A stretch of DNA of 64,000 bases from Halalkalicoccus sp. NIPERK01 (lineage in GTDB: Archaea > Halobacteriota > Halobacteria > Halobacteriales > Halalkalicoccaceae). The stretch is from contig NZ_JASVVV010000001.1 of the NCBI RefSeq assembly GCF_030287405.1, positions 248,001-312,000 on the forward strand, given 5' to 3'. Shown here piece after piece: positions 34,622-43,118 of the stretch; position 1 is the stretch's first letter, and every line of letters begins with the position of its first letter. Position numbers and translations under genes: made by a program. The notes below the pieces were generated by a model. That model saw only the letters and a list, made by a program, of their open reading frames with translations, was not told where the DNA came from and made no database searches.

Positions 34622-35880
34622 ACCGCCGTCGGTTCCTCGTCGCGTCCGGCGTCGCCGGTCTCGCGGGCTGTACGGGCCACCTCTTCGACATCGGACCCGA
34701 CGAGGGCGAGCCGAGCGGGGACGACGACCCGTCGTCGCCGCCGGGGGACGGACCCACGGACGACGACCACGACGAACGCGACTCGGGTGTGGAGTCCCTG
34801 CTGGAGTTCGAGGACCTCGACCCGTGGGAGGCGACCGCGGGCGACCTGTCTGCCGACGCCGGGGCGGAACCGGGGTCGGGGTCGGCGCGGATCGACGTCG
34901 GTCCCGGCGAGGAGCGGGCCCGGATCGAGCGCCCGCTCGAACTCGACCTCTCGGAACACCGCCTCGCGATCACCTGTCGGGTTGACGCGGGGGGCGCGCC
35001 CTCCCAGTCGGTCGACGTCATCGTGGAGGACGCGGCCGAACACAGCCTCCGGTTCCGCACGCGGGTGTTCGAGACCGGGTCCGAGGCGGGGTTCTACCGG
35101 CTCCACGCCGGCACGTACGACCTGCGCACCGCCGAGGCCCCCGATCTGGGGGAGATCGAGCGCATCCGGATCCAGGCGGGGTTCGAGAGGGTACCGGAGG
35201 CGACGCTCTGGCTGGACCGACTGGAGGCGCTCGCGCTCCCCGAGACGCCGAAGCTCGTGATCCAGTGGGACGACGGCCACGAGTCGCAGTACACCGAGGC
35301 GTTCGAGATCCAGTCGCGCTACGGGATCCCGTCGACCTCGTTCGTGAACACGAACAGCATCGGGGCGGACGAACGGCTCGACGTCGAGCAGATGCACGAG
35401 ATGCGCGAGGCGGGCTGGGAGTTCGGGAGCCACCTGATGGACCACGTCCACCTCGCCGAGACCGACCCCGCCGAACAGGAACGCCAGATCACCGGCGCGA
35501 AACGGTGGTTGATCGACAACGGCTTCGAGGAGAGCGCGGAGTACCTCGCGTACCCCTACGGCGAGTACGACCAGTCGAGCTACGAACTGGTGAGCGAACA
35601 CCACACGATCGCGATGGTCGGCGGCGAACCCGGATACGGGCTTCCCGTCAACGGCGCGCACGTCGGCCGGTCGTCCGAGCGAACCCTCGCGGGCGTGCGC
35701 GCGTACCTCGATCACCTCACCCACTGGGGCGGGTTCGGCGGGCTGTTCTGGCACGCGATCCCGGACGAGACGCCGATCGAGGAGTTCGACGCGATCATGC
35801 GCCACGTCCACGACCGCGAGGCCGCGGGCGAGATCGACGTCATCACGCTCGGCGACCTCGAACGGCTGATGGCCGAGTAG
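34612..35880 (+). CDS. Tat lipoprotein, polysaccharide deacetylase family (copy 2)
   Basis: 422 residues from ATG 34612; GTG 34618 would give MNRRRFLVASG and is also plausible. The signal has RRRFL and a lipobox LAGC (Cys20). An acidic linker, a beta-sandwich-like domain (about 62-205) and a NodB-type domain follow, with QWDDGH (Asp220-Asp221) and SHLMDH (His274, His278). It is a clear paralogue of the protein at 1682, with many identical stretches (FVNTN/FVNTA, AKxWLIDNGFEE). It probably deacetylates the exported polymer at the cell surface. Confidence 0.85.
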   Translation: MGVNRRRFLVASGVAGLAGCTGHLFDIGPDEGEPSGDDDPSSPPGDGPTDDDHDERDSGVESLLEFEDLDPWEATAGDLSADAGAEPGSGSARIDVGPGEERARIERPLELDLSEHRLAITCRVDAGGAPSQSVDVIVEDAAEHSLRFRTRVFETGSEAGFYRLHAGTYDLRTAEAPDLGEIERIRIQAGFERVPEATLWLDRLEALALPETPKLVIQWDDGHESQYTEAFEIQSRYGIPSTSFVNTNSIGADERLDVEQMHEMREAGWEFGSHLMDHVHLAETDPAEQERQITGAKRWLIDNGFEESAEYLAYPYGEYDQSSYELVSEHHTIAMVGGEPGYGLPVNGAHVGRSSERTLAGVRAYLDHLTHWGGFGGLFWHAIPDETPIEEFDAIMRHVHDREAAGEIDVITLGDLERLMAE

Positions 35881-35997
35881 GACCCGCCGATCGCGGAATC
35901 GTCGCTCGCGCACGAGGTCGCCCTCCAGTCGGCTATCGAGCGACACGACGGGCTGCATACCGGTGCCGCGAGATATATATCCCTCCTAGCAAGGGCT

Positions 35998-36004
35998 ATA
36001 ACAC
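35998..36004 (+). promoter_or_regulatory. ATAACAC promoter-like box
   Basis: Variant box 26 bases before ATG 36031 of the small leader-like gene. An AGATATATAT stretch lies just upstream (35971-35980). Confidence 0.4.
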
Positions 36005-36030
36005 GGTTCGTCGTAGCCGCGAACGGCGAG

Positions 36031-36201
36031 ATGAGATACCGATCAGCGACACTCCTCCTCGCGGTGGGGACTGGAGTGATCATACTGGCCGCGGGTACGG
36101 AACGGACCGAACGATCCGAGGGGGGATACGACCTCCGGTACGTATCGATCGACCGGGACCGTGGCGGTGGCGCGATCGCCGCGACCGGAGGGGCGTGCTG
36201 A
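36031..36201 (+). CDS. Small protein with N-terminal hydrophobic segment
   Basis: 56 codons: MRYRSATLLLAVGTGVIILA gives a signal-anchor-like N-terminus, followed by a polar tail. The stop overlaps the next start as TGATG (36199-36203). Box spacing at 36004 supports transcription from here. It may be a tiny membrane protein or a leader peptide that couples translation to the sulfatase-like gene. Confidence 0.4.
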   Translation: MRYRSATLLLAVGTGVIILAAGTERTERSEGGYDLRYVSIDRDRGGGAIAATGGAC

Positions 36202-37124
36202 TGTACTCCCGCTTCGAGATCCGCCGGGCGCTCGCGAACCCGGTGCGGATCGGCCTCGAGTGCAACCGACTGTACCACCGGCGGGGCTATCGGCGGGCGT
36301 ACAACCACGCGGGCGTGGACGTCTTCGCCGAGGACTGGGACTCGATGATCCTCCTCGACGCGTGTCGGTACGACCTCTTCGAGCGACGCTCGACGCTGCC
36401 CGGAACGCTCGAATCGCGCACCTCGCGCGGGTCGGGCACCGCCGAGTTCCTCCGGGGAAACGTCGCCGGCCGCGACCTCCTGGATACGGTGTACGTGACG
36501 GCGAACCCGCAGCTGTATCGGTACCGCGAGGACCTCGACGCGACGTTCCACGACGTGATCCACGTCTGGATGGAGGAGGGCTGGGACGAGGAGTACGGGA
36601 CCGTCCTGCCCGAGACGACGACGCGGTACGCGCTGGAGGCGGCCGAGCGCTACCCCGATAAGCGACTGCTCGTCCACTACCTCCAGCCCCACTACCCGTT
36701 CGTCGGCTCGGAGACGACCTTCGACAAGGGCCACGTCGAGGACCCCGACGGGGGCGAAGACGTCTTCTGGATCCGCCTCATGGACGGGCGACTCGACGTC
36801 GACCGCGAGACGGTGTGGGACGCCTACGCGAGGAACCTCGACCTCGCGCTCCCGCACGTCGAGTCGCTCGTGGAGGCGTTCGAGGGCCGGACGGTCGTCA
36901 CCTCGGATCACGGGAACCTGCTCGACGAGCGCGTCTTCCCGCTGCCCATGCGCGTCTGGGGCCACCCGAAGGGGATCCACGTCGAGGACCTGGTGAAGGT
37001 GCCGTGGCTGGTCCACGAGACCGGAAACCGAAAGGAGGTCGTCGCGGATGCCCCCGTCTCGGAGGGCCGAACCGTCTCGGAGGACGTAATGGAGGGCCGC
37101 CTCGAAGCCCTCGGCTACGTCTGA
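36201..37124 (+). CDS. Alkaline-phosphatase superfamily (sulfatase-like) protein 2
   Basis: 307 residues from ATG 36201. DSMILLDACRYDLFE holds the first metal aspartates, and VVTSDHGNLLDERV the second metal site (Asp-His). A likely nucleophile region is TSRGSGTAEFL. PHYPFVG and a C-terminal LEALGYV are typical of haloarchaeal sulfatase-like proteins. No signal peptide is seen. It may handle sulfate or phosphate groups on surface glycans. Translationally coupled to the 56-codon frame upstream. Confidence 0.8.
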   Translation: MYSRFEIRRALANPVRIGLECNRLYHRRGYRRAYNHAGVDVFAEDWDSMILLDACRYDLFERRSTLPGTLESRTSRGSGTAEFLRGNVAGRDLLDTVYVTANPQLYRYREDLDATFHDVIHVWMEEGWDEEYGTVLPETTTRYALEAAERYPDKRLLVHYLQPHYPFVGSETTFDKGHVEDPDGGEDVFWIRLMDGRLDVDRETVWDAYARNLDLALPHVESLVEAFEGRTVVTSDHGNLLDERVFPLPMRVWGHPKGIHVEDLVKVPWLVHETGNRKEVVADAPVSEGRTVSEDVMEGRLEALGYV

Positions 37125-37162
37125 TCACGGCTCGCCGGGCCGACTCGCCGGGCCGACCCCGG

Positions 37163-37426
37163 CTACACCTGCTCCTCGCGGGGCGTGATCTCGATCTCCT
37201 CGAGGGCCTCGAGGGTCCCCTCCTCCTCGGCTCGTTCGATCTTCGATATCTCCCTCGCGTAGTGGAGGAAGGTGTCGACGGAGGCGATCACGACGCGGGC
37301 CTCGATCGTGAGGATCTCTATTCCGACGAGCGAGACCCGTATCCAGATGTCGATGACGACGCCCTTATCGAGGATGCGATCGAGCACCTCCGCGAGACTC
37401 GACGTGTGTGGTCTGTTCGAACTCAT
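37163..37426 (-). CDS. gvpA: Gas vesicle major structural protein GvpA (orphan)
   Basis: 87 residues. The core from [14 protein letters not shown] through [16 protein letters not shown] to [17 protein letters not shown] is nearly the canonical GvpA sequence, the hydrophobic protein that forms the gas-vesicle wall. GvpJ and GvpM paralogues differ more in these strings. The C-terminal tail [20 protein letters not shown] is unlike standard GvpA. No other gvp gene is present in the window: neighbours are a sulfatase-like gene and a DUF1616 gene. It may be an extra or displaced copy, or a coat-like protein with another use. Confidence 0.88.
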   Translation of the reverse strand: MSSNRPHTSSLAEVLDRILDKGVVIDIWIRVSLVGIEILTIEARVVIASVDTFLHYAREISKIERAEEEGTLEALEEIEITPREEQV

Positions 37427-37565
37427 GGTTTCTCCCCACCCGATACGACGGCTCCCCTCCTTACTGTTTGCCCATCCCTAGCAAGGAGGTGGTCGGCGGT
37501 TCGTTCGTGGCGGTTCGTACCGACGACCCGCGTGGTACGGCGGGCATACCACCGGTAAGGGATCA

Positions 37566-37572
37566 ATAACGA
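37566..37572 (+). promoter_or_regulatory. ATAACGA promoter-like box
   Basis: Variant box 26 bases before ATG 37599 of a 14-codon leader frame and 67 bases before the DUF1616 start. Confidence 0.4.
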
Positions 37573-37598
37573 ATCACGTCGGTCGCCTGCTCCCGGCC

Positions 37599-37643
37599 AT
37601 GTACCGAACCGTCCGAGCGACGAGCGGGACGATCCGACCATGA
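37599..37643 (+). CDS. Possible 14-codon leader peptide
   Basis: Reads MYRTVRATSGTIRP and stops with TGA overlapping ATG 37640 of the DUF1616 gene (ATGA). It begins at the spacing expected for a leaderless start. Confidence 0.3.
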   Translation: MYRTVRATSGTIRP

Positions 37644-38623
37644 CGCGCGCGAAGCGAGCGAGGCCTCCGGATCGCCGGGTTCCGGCGGACGTGCCGATCG
37701 TCGCGGCGTTCCTCCTGCTCGCGAACGGGATCATCGCGTTCGCGCCGTGGCAGGCCCTCCACGTCGTTCCGGGCCTGGTGCTCCTGTTGTTCGTTCCGGG
37801 GTACGCCCTCTTGACCGTCCTCTTTCCGGGCCGACCGGACGCCGACCACTCGATCGTCGGCGGGATCGACGGGGTGGAGCGGGTCGCCCTCTCGTTCGGG
37901 CTGAGCGTCGCGCTGGTGCCGCTGCTCTACCTGATCGCCTACCTGTTCGGTCGGCTGAACCCGCCCTCGACGCTCATGCTGTTCGGCGTGCTCAACGGCT
38001 TCGTCGTCCTCGCCATGCTCCTCGGGGTGGTCCGACGCAAGGAGCTGTCCCCGGCGCGCCGGTTCGACCTGCCCGCACGCGGGGCGATCGCACCCGAGGT
38101 GGCCGACCGGCGAACCGATCGGCGCGGCTTTCTCGCCGATATCGCCCTCGGAGGGGCGGTCGTGGCCGCCGTCGGGAGCCTCGCGTACGCGATCAGCGAC
38201 CCCGGCGACGGCGAGCGCTTCACCGAGTTCCAACTCCTCTCGCGGACGGGCGGCGGCGAGTACGTCGCGGGCGACTACCGGACGGTCCTCACGGCGGGCG
38301 AGCCCCAGTCACAGATCGTCGGGATCGAGAACCACGAACACGTCCGGACCACCTACACGGTCGTCGCCGAACTCCAGCGGGTCGACACCGAGGGCGACTC
38401 GGCGCGACTCCTCGAGCGCGGCGACCGCACCGAACGAACGGTCTCGGTCGCCCCCGGCGAGTCGGCCTACCTCGAACAGGGGGTCACCCCCGACATCGTC
38501 GCGGAGAACCTCAGGCTGGCGTACATGCTCTATACGAACGCGTCGCCGATCGACGACCCGTACCGCGAACTCCACCTCTGGGTCGACGTCTACGAGCCGG
38601 GAACCGAACCGACCGGGGCGTAA
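37640..38623 (+). CDS. DUF1616 membrane protein
   Basis: 327 residues. Four membrane helices occupy about residues 17-135, a fifth lies near 160-175, and a soluble beta-rich domain follows to the end (EFQLLSRTGGGEYVAGDYRT, then NHEHVRTTYTVVAELQ). This is the DUF1616 layout of archaeal membrane proteins with an outward C-terminal domain. Such genes occur with S-layer or glycosylation genes, but the function is unknown. Confidence 0.8.
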   Translation: MTRAKRARPPDRRVPADVPIVAAFLLLANGIIAFAPWQALHVVPGLVLLLFVPGYALLTVLFPGRPDADHSIVGGIDGVERVALSFGLSVALVPLLYLIAYLFGRLNPPSTLMLFGVLNGFVVLAMLLGVVRRKELSPARRFDLPARGAIAPEVADRRTDRRGFLADIALGGAVVAAVGSLAYAISDPGDGERFTEFQLLSRTGGGEYVAGDYRTVLTAGEPQSQIVGIENHEHVRTTYTVVAELQRVDTEGDSARLLERGDRTERTVSVAPGESAYLEQGVTPDIVAENLRLAYMLYTNASPIDDPYRELHLWVDVYEPGTEPTGA

Positions 38624-38630
38624 GCGCTCG

Positions 38631-38637
38631 ATAACTA
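38631..38637 (+). promoter_or_regulatory. ATAACTA promoter-like box
   Basis: Variant box 26 bases before ATG 38664. Confidence 0.4.
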
Positions 38638-38663
38638 ACCCGACACCGGCCGACGATCCGCGT

Positions 38664-39278
38664 ATGTGGCCATGGGAACACGCGCTTTTCGCGTACATAC
38701 TGTACTCGGTCATCAGCCGGATCTGGCTGCGCCGAACGCCGTCGGCGCTCCCGGTGCTGGTGCTGGTCGTCGCGTCGAGCGGTCCCGACCTGATCGACAA
38801 GCCCCTGGCGTGGCAGTTCGGGGTCTTCTCGAGCGGGTACGCCCTCGGTCACTCCGTCTTCTTCGCCGTCCCCCTCGCGGTGTTCGTCGGCCTCCTGGCG
38901 TGGGGCTACGGCCGACCCGGCGTCGGCCTCGCCTTCGGCGTGGGCTACCTCTCACACCTCGTCGGCGACCTGATCCCGATCTACGCCGAGGAGGGTGAGC
39001 TATCGCTCGACCCGGTCATCTGGCCGCTCGGCGAGCGCTCGACGACGGATCACAGCCAGGGCTTTCTCGATCGATTTCTCGAACTGTTCGTCCCCTACTC
39101 CGAGGAGTTCTGGACGGAGTTCCTCTCGATGGAGTTCTCGGCGTACACCCTGCTCCAGTTCGGGATCGCCGGACTCGCCGTCTTCCTCTGGCTGCTCGAC
39201 GGCATGCCCGTCCTCCGGGAGGGCTACCTGAAACTGCGCGCCCGCCTCGCGCCCGACCCCGCGCGAACCGTGGACTAG
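38664..39278 (+). CDS. Membrane-bound metal-dependent hydrolase (DUF457/YdjM type)
   Basis: 204 residues with about four membrane helices. The N-terminus MWPWEHALFAYILYS has the conserved HxxF/Y, and SGPDLIDKPLAW, GHSVFF and LSHLVGDLIPIY supply the His/Asp residues of the YdjM-like metal site. The family is linked to LexA-regulated membrane hydrolases in bacteria; the substrate is unknown. It ends four bases into the stop of the convergent deacetylase gene. Confidence 0.8.
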   Translation: MWPWEHALFAYILYSVISRIWLRRTPSALPVLVLVVASSGPDLIDKPLAWQFGVFSSGYALGHSVFFAVPLAVFVGLLAWGYGRPGVGLAFGVGYLSHLVGDLIPIYAEEGELSLDPVIWPLGERSTTDHSQGFLDRFLELFVPYSEEFWTEFLSMEFSAYTLLQFGIAGLAVFLWLLDGMPVLREGYLKLRARLAPDPARTVD

Positions 39279-40354
39279 GCACACCGTTCGATGGCGTCGC
39301 GCAGCGTCAGAACGCTGATCCCCCGCTCGTGAACCCACGACAGCGTCTCGTGGATCCGCTCCTCGGTCACCTCCTCCTTGAACGTGTGCGCGCCGATCAC
39401 CCCGAGCGCACCCCGCTCGGCGATCTCGTCGAGATCGGCCTTGACCCTCTCAGGCGAGGTGAACTCGATGAAGTAATCGCGTCTGGTATAAAAGGGATCG
39501 AACCCCTCGGGATCGTTCACGCGCGAGCCGTGGCGCGCGTTCGCGACCCCCGAGTAGTACTCGGCGACGAACTCGCGGGAGTAATCGTCGAAGTTGTCGT
39601 ACGGCGCCAGCAGGGTGTCGACCGCAAAGCCCGCGCGTTCGAGCGCACGCTTCGAGTCCCGAAGCGAGGCGCGCATCTGCTCGGCCGGATACCTAACTCT
39701 CGTCTCGCCCGCCGCGCAGGCCTCGCCTACCGGCTCGGCCAACTCGATGTAGCGGCCGATACCGTCGCTACCGTAGTCGGCCACCGTCCGGTGGAGCGTG
39801 TGTTCGTCGTCGGCGATTTCCAGGGTCTTCCCCCGATGATAGCCGTGGCGAATCTCTTCGGGGTAGATGCGCTCGTCGCCGGGGTAGGCGTCCTCGAGCA
39901 GTTCGAACGTGCCCAGTGTCGTGTGCTCGGTGGTGTGCGAGGCGACCTCCCAGCCCGCCTCGACCAACTCCTCGAGGTGCGCGACGTCCATACACCCGTT
40001 TGTTTGATAGTCCGGCCGGCCGAGCCAGTCGCTGACGACGCCGACGGTCGCAGGGGCGTCGAACGCCTGATGGGCGGGGAACGCCTGGGTGTAGTCTTCG
40101 AGGGGGCCGTCGTCGTAGACGAACACCACCGCCCCGCCCTCGGGAAGTTCCGGGGATCGGTGTTTCTCGCCATCGTCCCTCCTCTCCTCGCCACTCCCGC
40201 CCGCCGACTCCTCGGGCGGGTCGTCGTCGGACGTCACTCCCGCGCGTTCGTCGGCGAAACAGCCCGCAAGCGAGAGCGCGCCCGCAAGGACGCCACACCG
40301 GAGGATTCGCCGCCGGCTGATAGATGGGTCGGTCGACACACGTCCATAAAACAT
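39275..40354 (-). CDS. Tat lipoprotein, polysaccharide deacetylase family (copy 3)
   Basis: 359 residues from ATG 40354; a longer frame to 40477 adds an unlikely N-terminus. The signal has SRRRILRC and a lipobox LAGC (Cys32). An Asp/Glu-rich linker leads to the NodB domain with VYDDGPLED (Asp81-Asp82) and ASHTTEH (His140, His144). Unlike copies 1 and 2 it lacks the beta-sandwich domain. It is probably a surface-anchored glycan deacetylase acting on exported polymer. Confidence 0.82.
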   Translation of the reverse strand: MFYGRVSTDPSISRRRILRCGVLAGALSLAGCFADERAGVTSDDDPPEESAGGSGEERRDDGEKHRSPELPEGGAVVFVYDDGPLEDYTQAFPAHQAFDAPATVGVVSDWLGRPDYQTNGCMDVAHLEELVEAGWEVASHTTEHTTLGTFELLEDAYPGDERIYPEEIRHGYHRGKTLEIADDEHTLHRTVADYGSDGIGRYIELAEPVGEACAAGETRVRYPAEQMRASLRDSKRALERAGFAVDTLLAPYDNFDDYSREFVAEYYSGVANARHGSRVNDPEGFDPFYTRRDYFIEFTSPERVKADLDEIAERGALGVIGAHTFKEEVTEERIHETLSWVHERGISVLTLRDAIERCA

Positions 40355-40939
40355 GTCATGTGACGTTAGTATGGGACGCTTGACGTCGCCCCCCGACCGC
40401 CGAGCGCTCTCGTCGATGTCGGGTTCGGAGCTACCCCGCGAATCGGCGAACGATCGACCGCCGTCGTGGCGTCTCACGCTGGATCACCCCGTCGGTTCGG
40501 GAATCGCCCGATCGGACGAGAGACGTGGCGCGTGCCGCGAACGGCGGGTTCGATCCCTCGGCCGTCCCGAGGCGGGGGGCATCATCCCGGGCATTCGGGT
40601 CGGCGGCGGATCGATCCCCGGACGCATCGGATCGAGGGTCGCGCATCCGGTATCCCGTGTCAGACGTGTTTCGAGTACCGTTCCGAACGGGGACAGATAT
40701 CTCGATTGACCGACTCGCCGGTGAACGCGGATACTTCTCGACGTATCGACTCAGTGGGTTCTTTAGGGGTAATAAACCGCTAAGACGAGTCGCTCGCTAG
40801 TCACATCGTCCTCCCGGTAGTATCGTCGTGTCTATCTGTCTTAGATGCGGCCTGTCTCCAGCGAAGTCGGAACACCGTTCTCGCCCGGAATAAGCCATCA
40901 CAACGGTTAATGCGACCGCTGATCGCTATTGGCCAGACC
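40355..40939. other. Intergenic region without a supported gene
   Basis: A 585-base spacer that marks the right end of the polysaccharide region. Short frames (for example 40525-40800) lack a convincing composition. An AT-richer zone around 40755-40785 contains AGGGGTAATAAACC. A GGTTAATG string (40902-40909) could be the promoter of the CopD-like gene, about 30 bases before ATG 40940. Confidence 0.4.
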
Positions 40940-42106
40940 ATGAGCGCAGGACTGATGCAACTGATGGAGCTAGGGAACCCAGCGTTCCGAGGGGTGCTGG
41001 TGGGGGCGCTGATGCTCCTCATTGGCGCTCCACCGACCCTCTCGTTCGTCGTCCTCCCCGAACTGGAGCGTCGCGGCCTTGACACGACACGAGCCCACCA
41101 AGTCCCCCTTCCCATCATGGGAGTATCGCTCATCGGCGCGACCTTCGCGGGGACCGCGCTCGCTATCGAGAACGCACAGACGGCCGATATCGCTTCGTTT
41201 CTCGCGTGGACAGGGTCAACCTCGGCGGGCCAGGCGTGGCTGGTATTCGTCGCCGTCGCCGTCGTTTTGGGTGGGCTGACAACAGGATGGTACGTGATCC
41301 CCGGCAACATATCGTGGCGCCTCTGGCTCGGGACGGTGTTCCTCGGCGCGTTCGCGATGCTCGTCACGTTCTGCTGGACGCGCTTCTCGACCGCCGTCGA
41401 CATTCCTGCCGTGGCCATCCTCGTCAAGCTCGGGCACATGACGGGTGCCGCGCTGTGGGTCGGTGGTCTCGCCGTGCTCGCCGTGCTCCCCAGACTGGTC
41501 CCGCGTGACGTCGACTCCGACGCCGATACCGACATGGCACGGCTCGTTCTCGCGGTCGTCCGACGGTTCTCGATCGTTGCCGTTACGGGAGTCACCGTCG
41601 CCTTCGCTACCGGCGTCGTCATCGCCGCGTGGCACGTCCCGACGCTCACAGCGCTTGCCACGACCCCGTACGGTGTCCTCCTCTCGGCGAAGGTGGGGCT
41701 GGTCGTGGTCGCGGCCACGATGGGTGGGTTCAATCGGCTCGTCCTCCACGAGCAGATCGCCTATTCCGTACGCGAGTCGACTGACGCCGCCGTCCTTCCG
41801 GGGCTGTTGGCGGTCGTCGAGCCACGGATCACGGTGGAGGACGCCGTCTCGACGATCACTCGGTCGATCCGGCTAGAACTGGCGGTACTGGTCGTCGCGA
41901 TAGGGCTGTCGGCCGCGCTCACCACCGTCGTGACGCCGTCGTACGAACTGCTCGAACCCGCGGTGGGGGCGTCCAGTGGGATCGTTTGGGGGGTCGTTCC
42001 CATCGGGTTCGCGACCCTCCTCAAATCCGGAGCGATCAGTATCGGTCTCGCCGGGTCGCTCGCGCTGGGCTACGAACTGGGCAAGTTCGATCCCGCTCGC
42101 GAGTGA
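40940..42106 (+). CDS. CopD-like multi-pass membrane protein
   Basis: 388 residues from ATG 40940 (ATG 40910 would add ten residues). About nine membrane helices are visible. LVKLGHMTGAALWVGGLAVLAVLP (about 164-187) is the CopD-type motif with His, and VLLSAKVGLVVVAATMGGFNRL is the second conserved helix of the family. Bacterial CopD imports copper; haloarchaeal relatives are annotated as copper-resistance D domain proteins. The codon choice appears less GC-biased than that of its neighbours, which may hint at a different history. Confidence 0.75.
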   Translation: MSAGLMQLMELGNPAFRGVLVGALMLLIGAPPTLSFVVLPELERRGLDTTRAHQVPLPIMGVSLIGATFAGTALAIENAQTADIASFLAWTGSTSAGQAWLVFVAVAVVLGGLTTGWYVIPGNISWRLWLGTVFLGAFAMLVTFCWTRFSTAVDIPAVAILVKLGHMTGAALWVGGLAVLAVLPRLVPRDVDSDADTDMARLVLAVVRRFSIVAVTGVTVAFATGVVIAAWHVPTLTALATTPYGVLLSAKVGLVVVAATMGGFNRLVLHEQIAYSVRESTDAAVLPGLLAVVEPRITVEDAVSTITRSIRLELAVLVVAIGLSAALTTVVTPSYELLEPAVGASSGIVWGVVPIGFATLLKSGAISIGLAGSLALGYELGKFDPARE

Positions 42107-42326
42107 CCGAACCGCGGTCGCTTCGCGACTCCGACCGCGTGCGGCGATCGTCGACGGGCGACGCACCGTAGGTCGGTTAGAATGGCAGTGTCACGCTCCA
42201 CCGCCACCCGCGAACCGGGATTACGACCGTCTCGGCGACGGATCGAAATCGGATCGTGATCCGGTGGACCTCGGGCGTCCACCCGAACCCGCCCGAAAAA
42301 TGCAGTGATCGAACGGTGGTATGGGT

Positions 42327-43118
42327 TCAGTCGTCGTCGTCGTGTTTGTTGTCGTCGTCCTCGACCTCGCCGTTGTGGAGGCCGTCCTCGCGCCGGAAGA
42401 TGTGGAAGTCCTCCTCGTTCTCCTCGAGCGGGACGACCGCCGCGATGTCGGTCGGACGGTCGGGTCCGGGCGGGGCGAACGTCCCGTCGGTCGGTTCGCC
42501 GACCCCGGGGCCGTACGCGGGGTCCTCGTCGTCATCGTCGAAGAAGTCCCACTCCTCGTTCTCGTTGCTGTCGATGTGGGGCAGCGAGACCAACACGGTC
42601 GGCTCCTCGAGACGGTCCATGTCGTCCGGGACCGCCTGCAGCTCCTTGACTTGGAAGATCGGAACCTTGACGTTCTGGTGGAGGCCCTGTTCGAGGTGCT
42701 CCGAGTAGCCGATGATCGTCGCGGCGGCGTTCTGCGCCGAGCCGTCCTCGGGATTGATGAAGCCCACGTCCGCGATCCCCTCCTCGGGACGCGCGATGTG
42801 GACGGACATGAACCCGCCCTCCTCGGTGGTGATGTTGACCTCGTCAACGATCACGTACGTGCCGTCGGTGACCTGGTCCGAGAAGCGACTGTACGATAGC
42901 CCTCGGCCCTCGCCGAGCGGGCCTTCTGGGCGCTGGTCCTCGTTGGGCGTGTACTCGACGTCGCCGTCGTCGACGGACGCGCTGACGCTGCCCGCGAACC
43001 CGAGGGCGGCGGCGGTCCCGCCGAGGGCCTGCAGCACGCGTCGGCGCGAGGACGAGTGGGTCGTGGTTCGCTGCGATTCTGTTCCGTTTGCCGTGATCCT
43101 CTGTGGGTCGTCTGACAT
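42327..43118 (-). CDS. Tat-exported DUF7282 domain protein
   Basis: 263 residues from ATG 43118. A twin-arginine signal SSRRRVLQALGGTAAALGF with cleavage near SVSA lies at about residues 22-50. The DUF7282 domain (about 95-175) shows VDEVNITTEEGGFMSVHIA, DVGFINPED and IIGYSEHLEQGLHQNVKVPI. An Asp/Glu/His-rich tail follows. Members are haloarchaeal exported proteins of unknown function. A longer frame to 43259 is not needed. Confidence 0.8.
   Translation of the reverse strand: MSDDPQRITANGTESQRTTTHSSSRRRVLQALGGTAAALGFAGSVSASVDDGDVEYTPNEDQRPEGPLGEGRGLSYSRFSDQVTDGTYVIVDEVNITTEEGGFMSVHIARPEEGIADVGFINPEDGSAQNAAATIIGYSEHLEQGLHQNVKVPIFQVKELQAVPDDMDRLEEPTVLVSLPHIDSNENEEWDFFDDDDEDPAYGPGVGEPTDGTFAPPGPDRPTDIAAVVPLEENEEDFHIFRREDGLHNGEVEDDDNKHDDDD

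Noticed and set aside
37163-37426. A gas-vesicle gene cluster
   Set aside because: Only gvpA itself is present; adjacent genes are a sulfatase-like and a DUF1616 gene.
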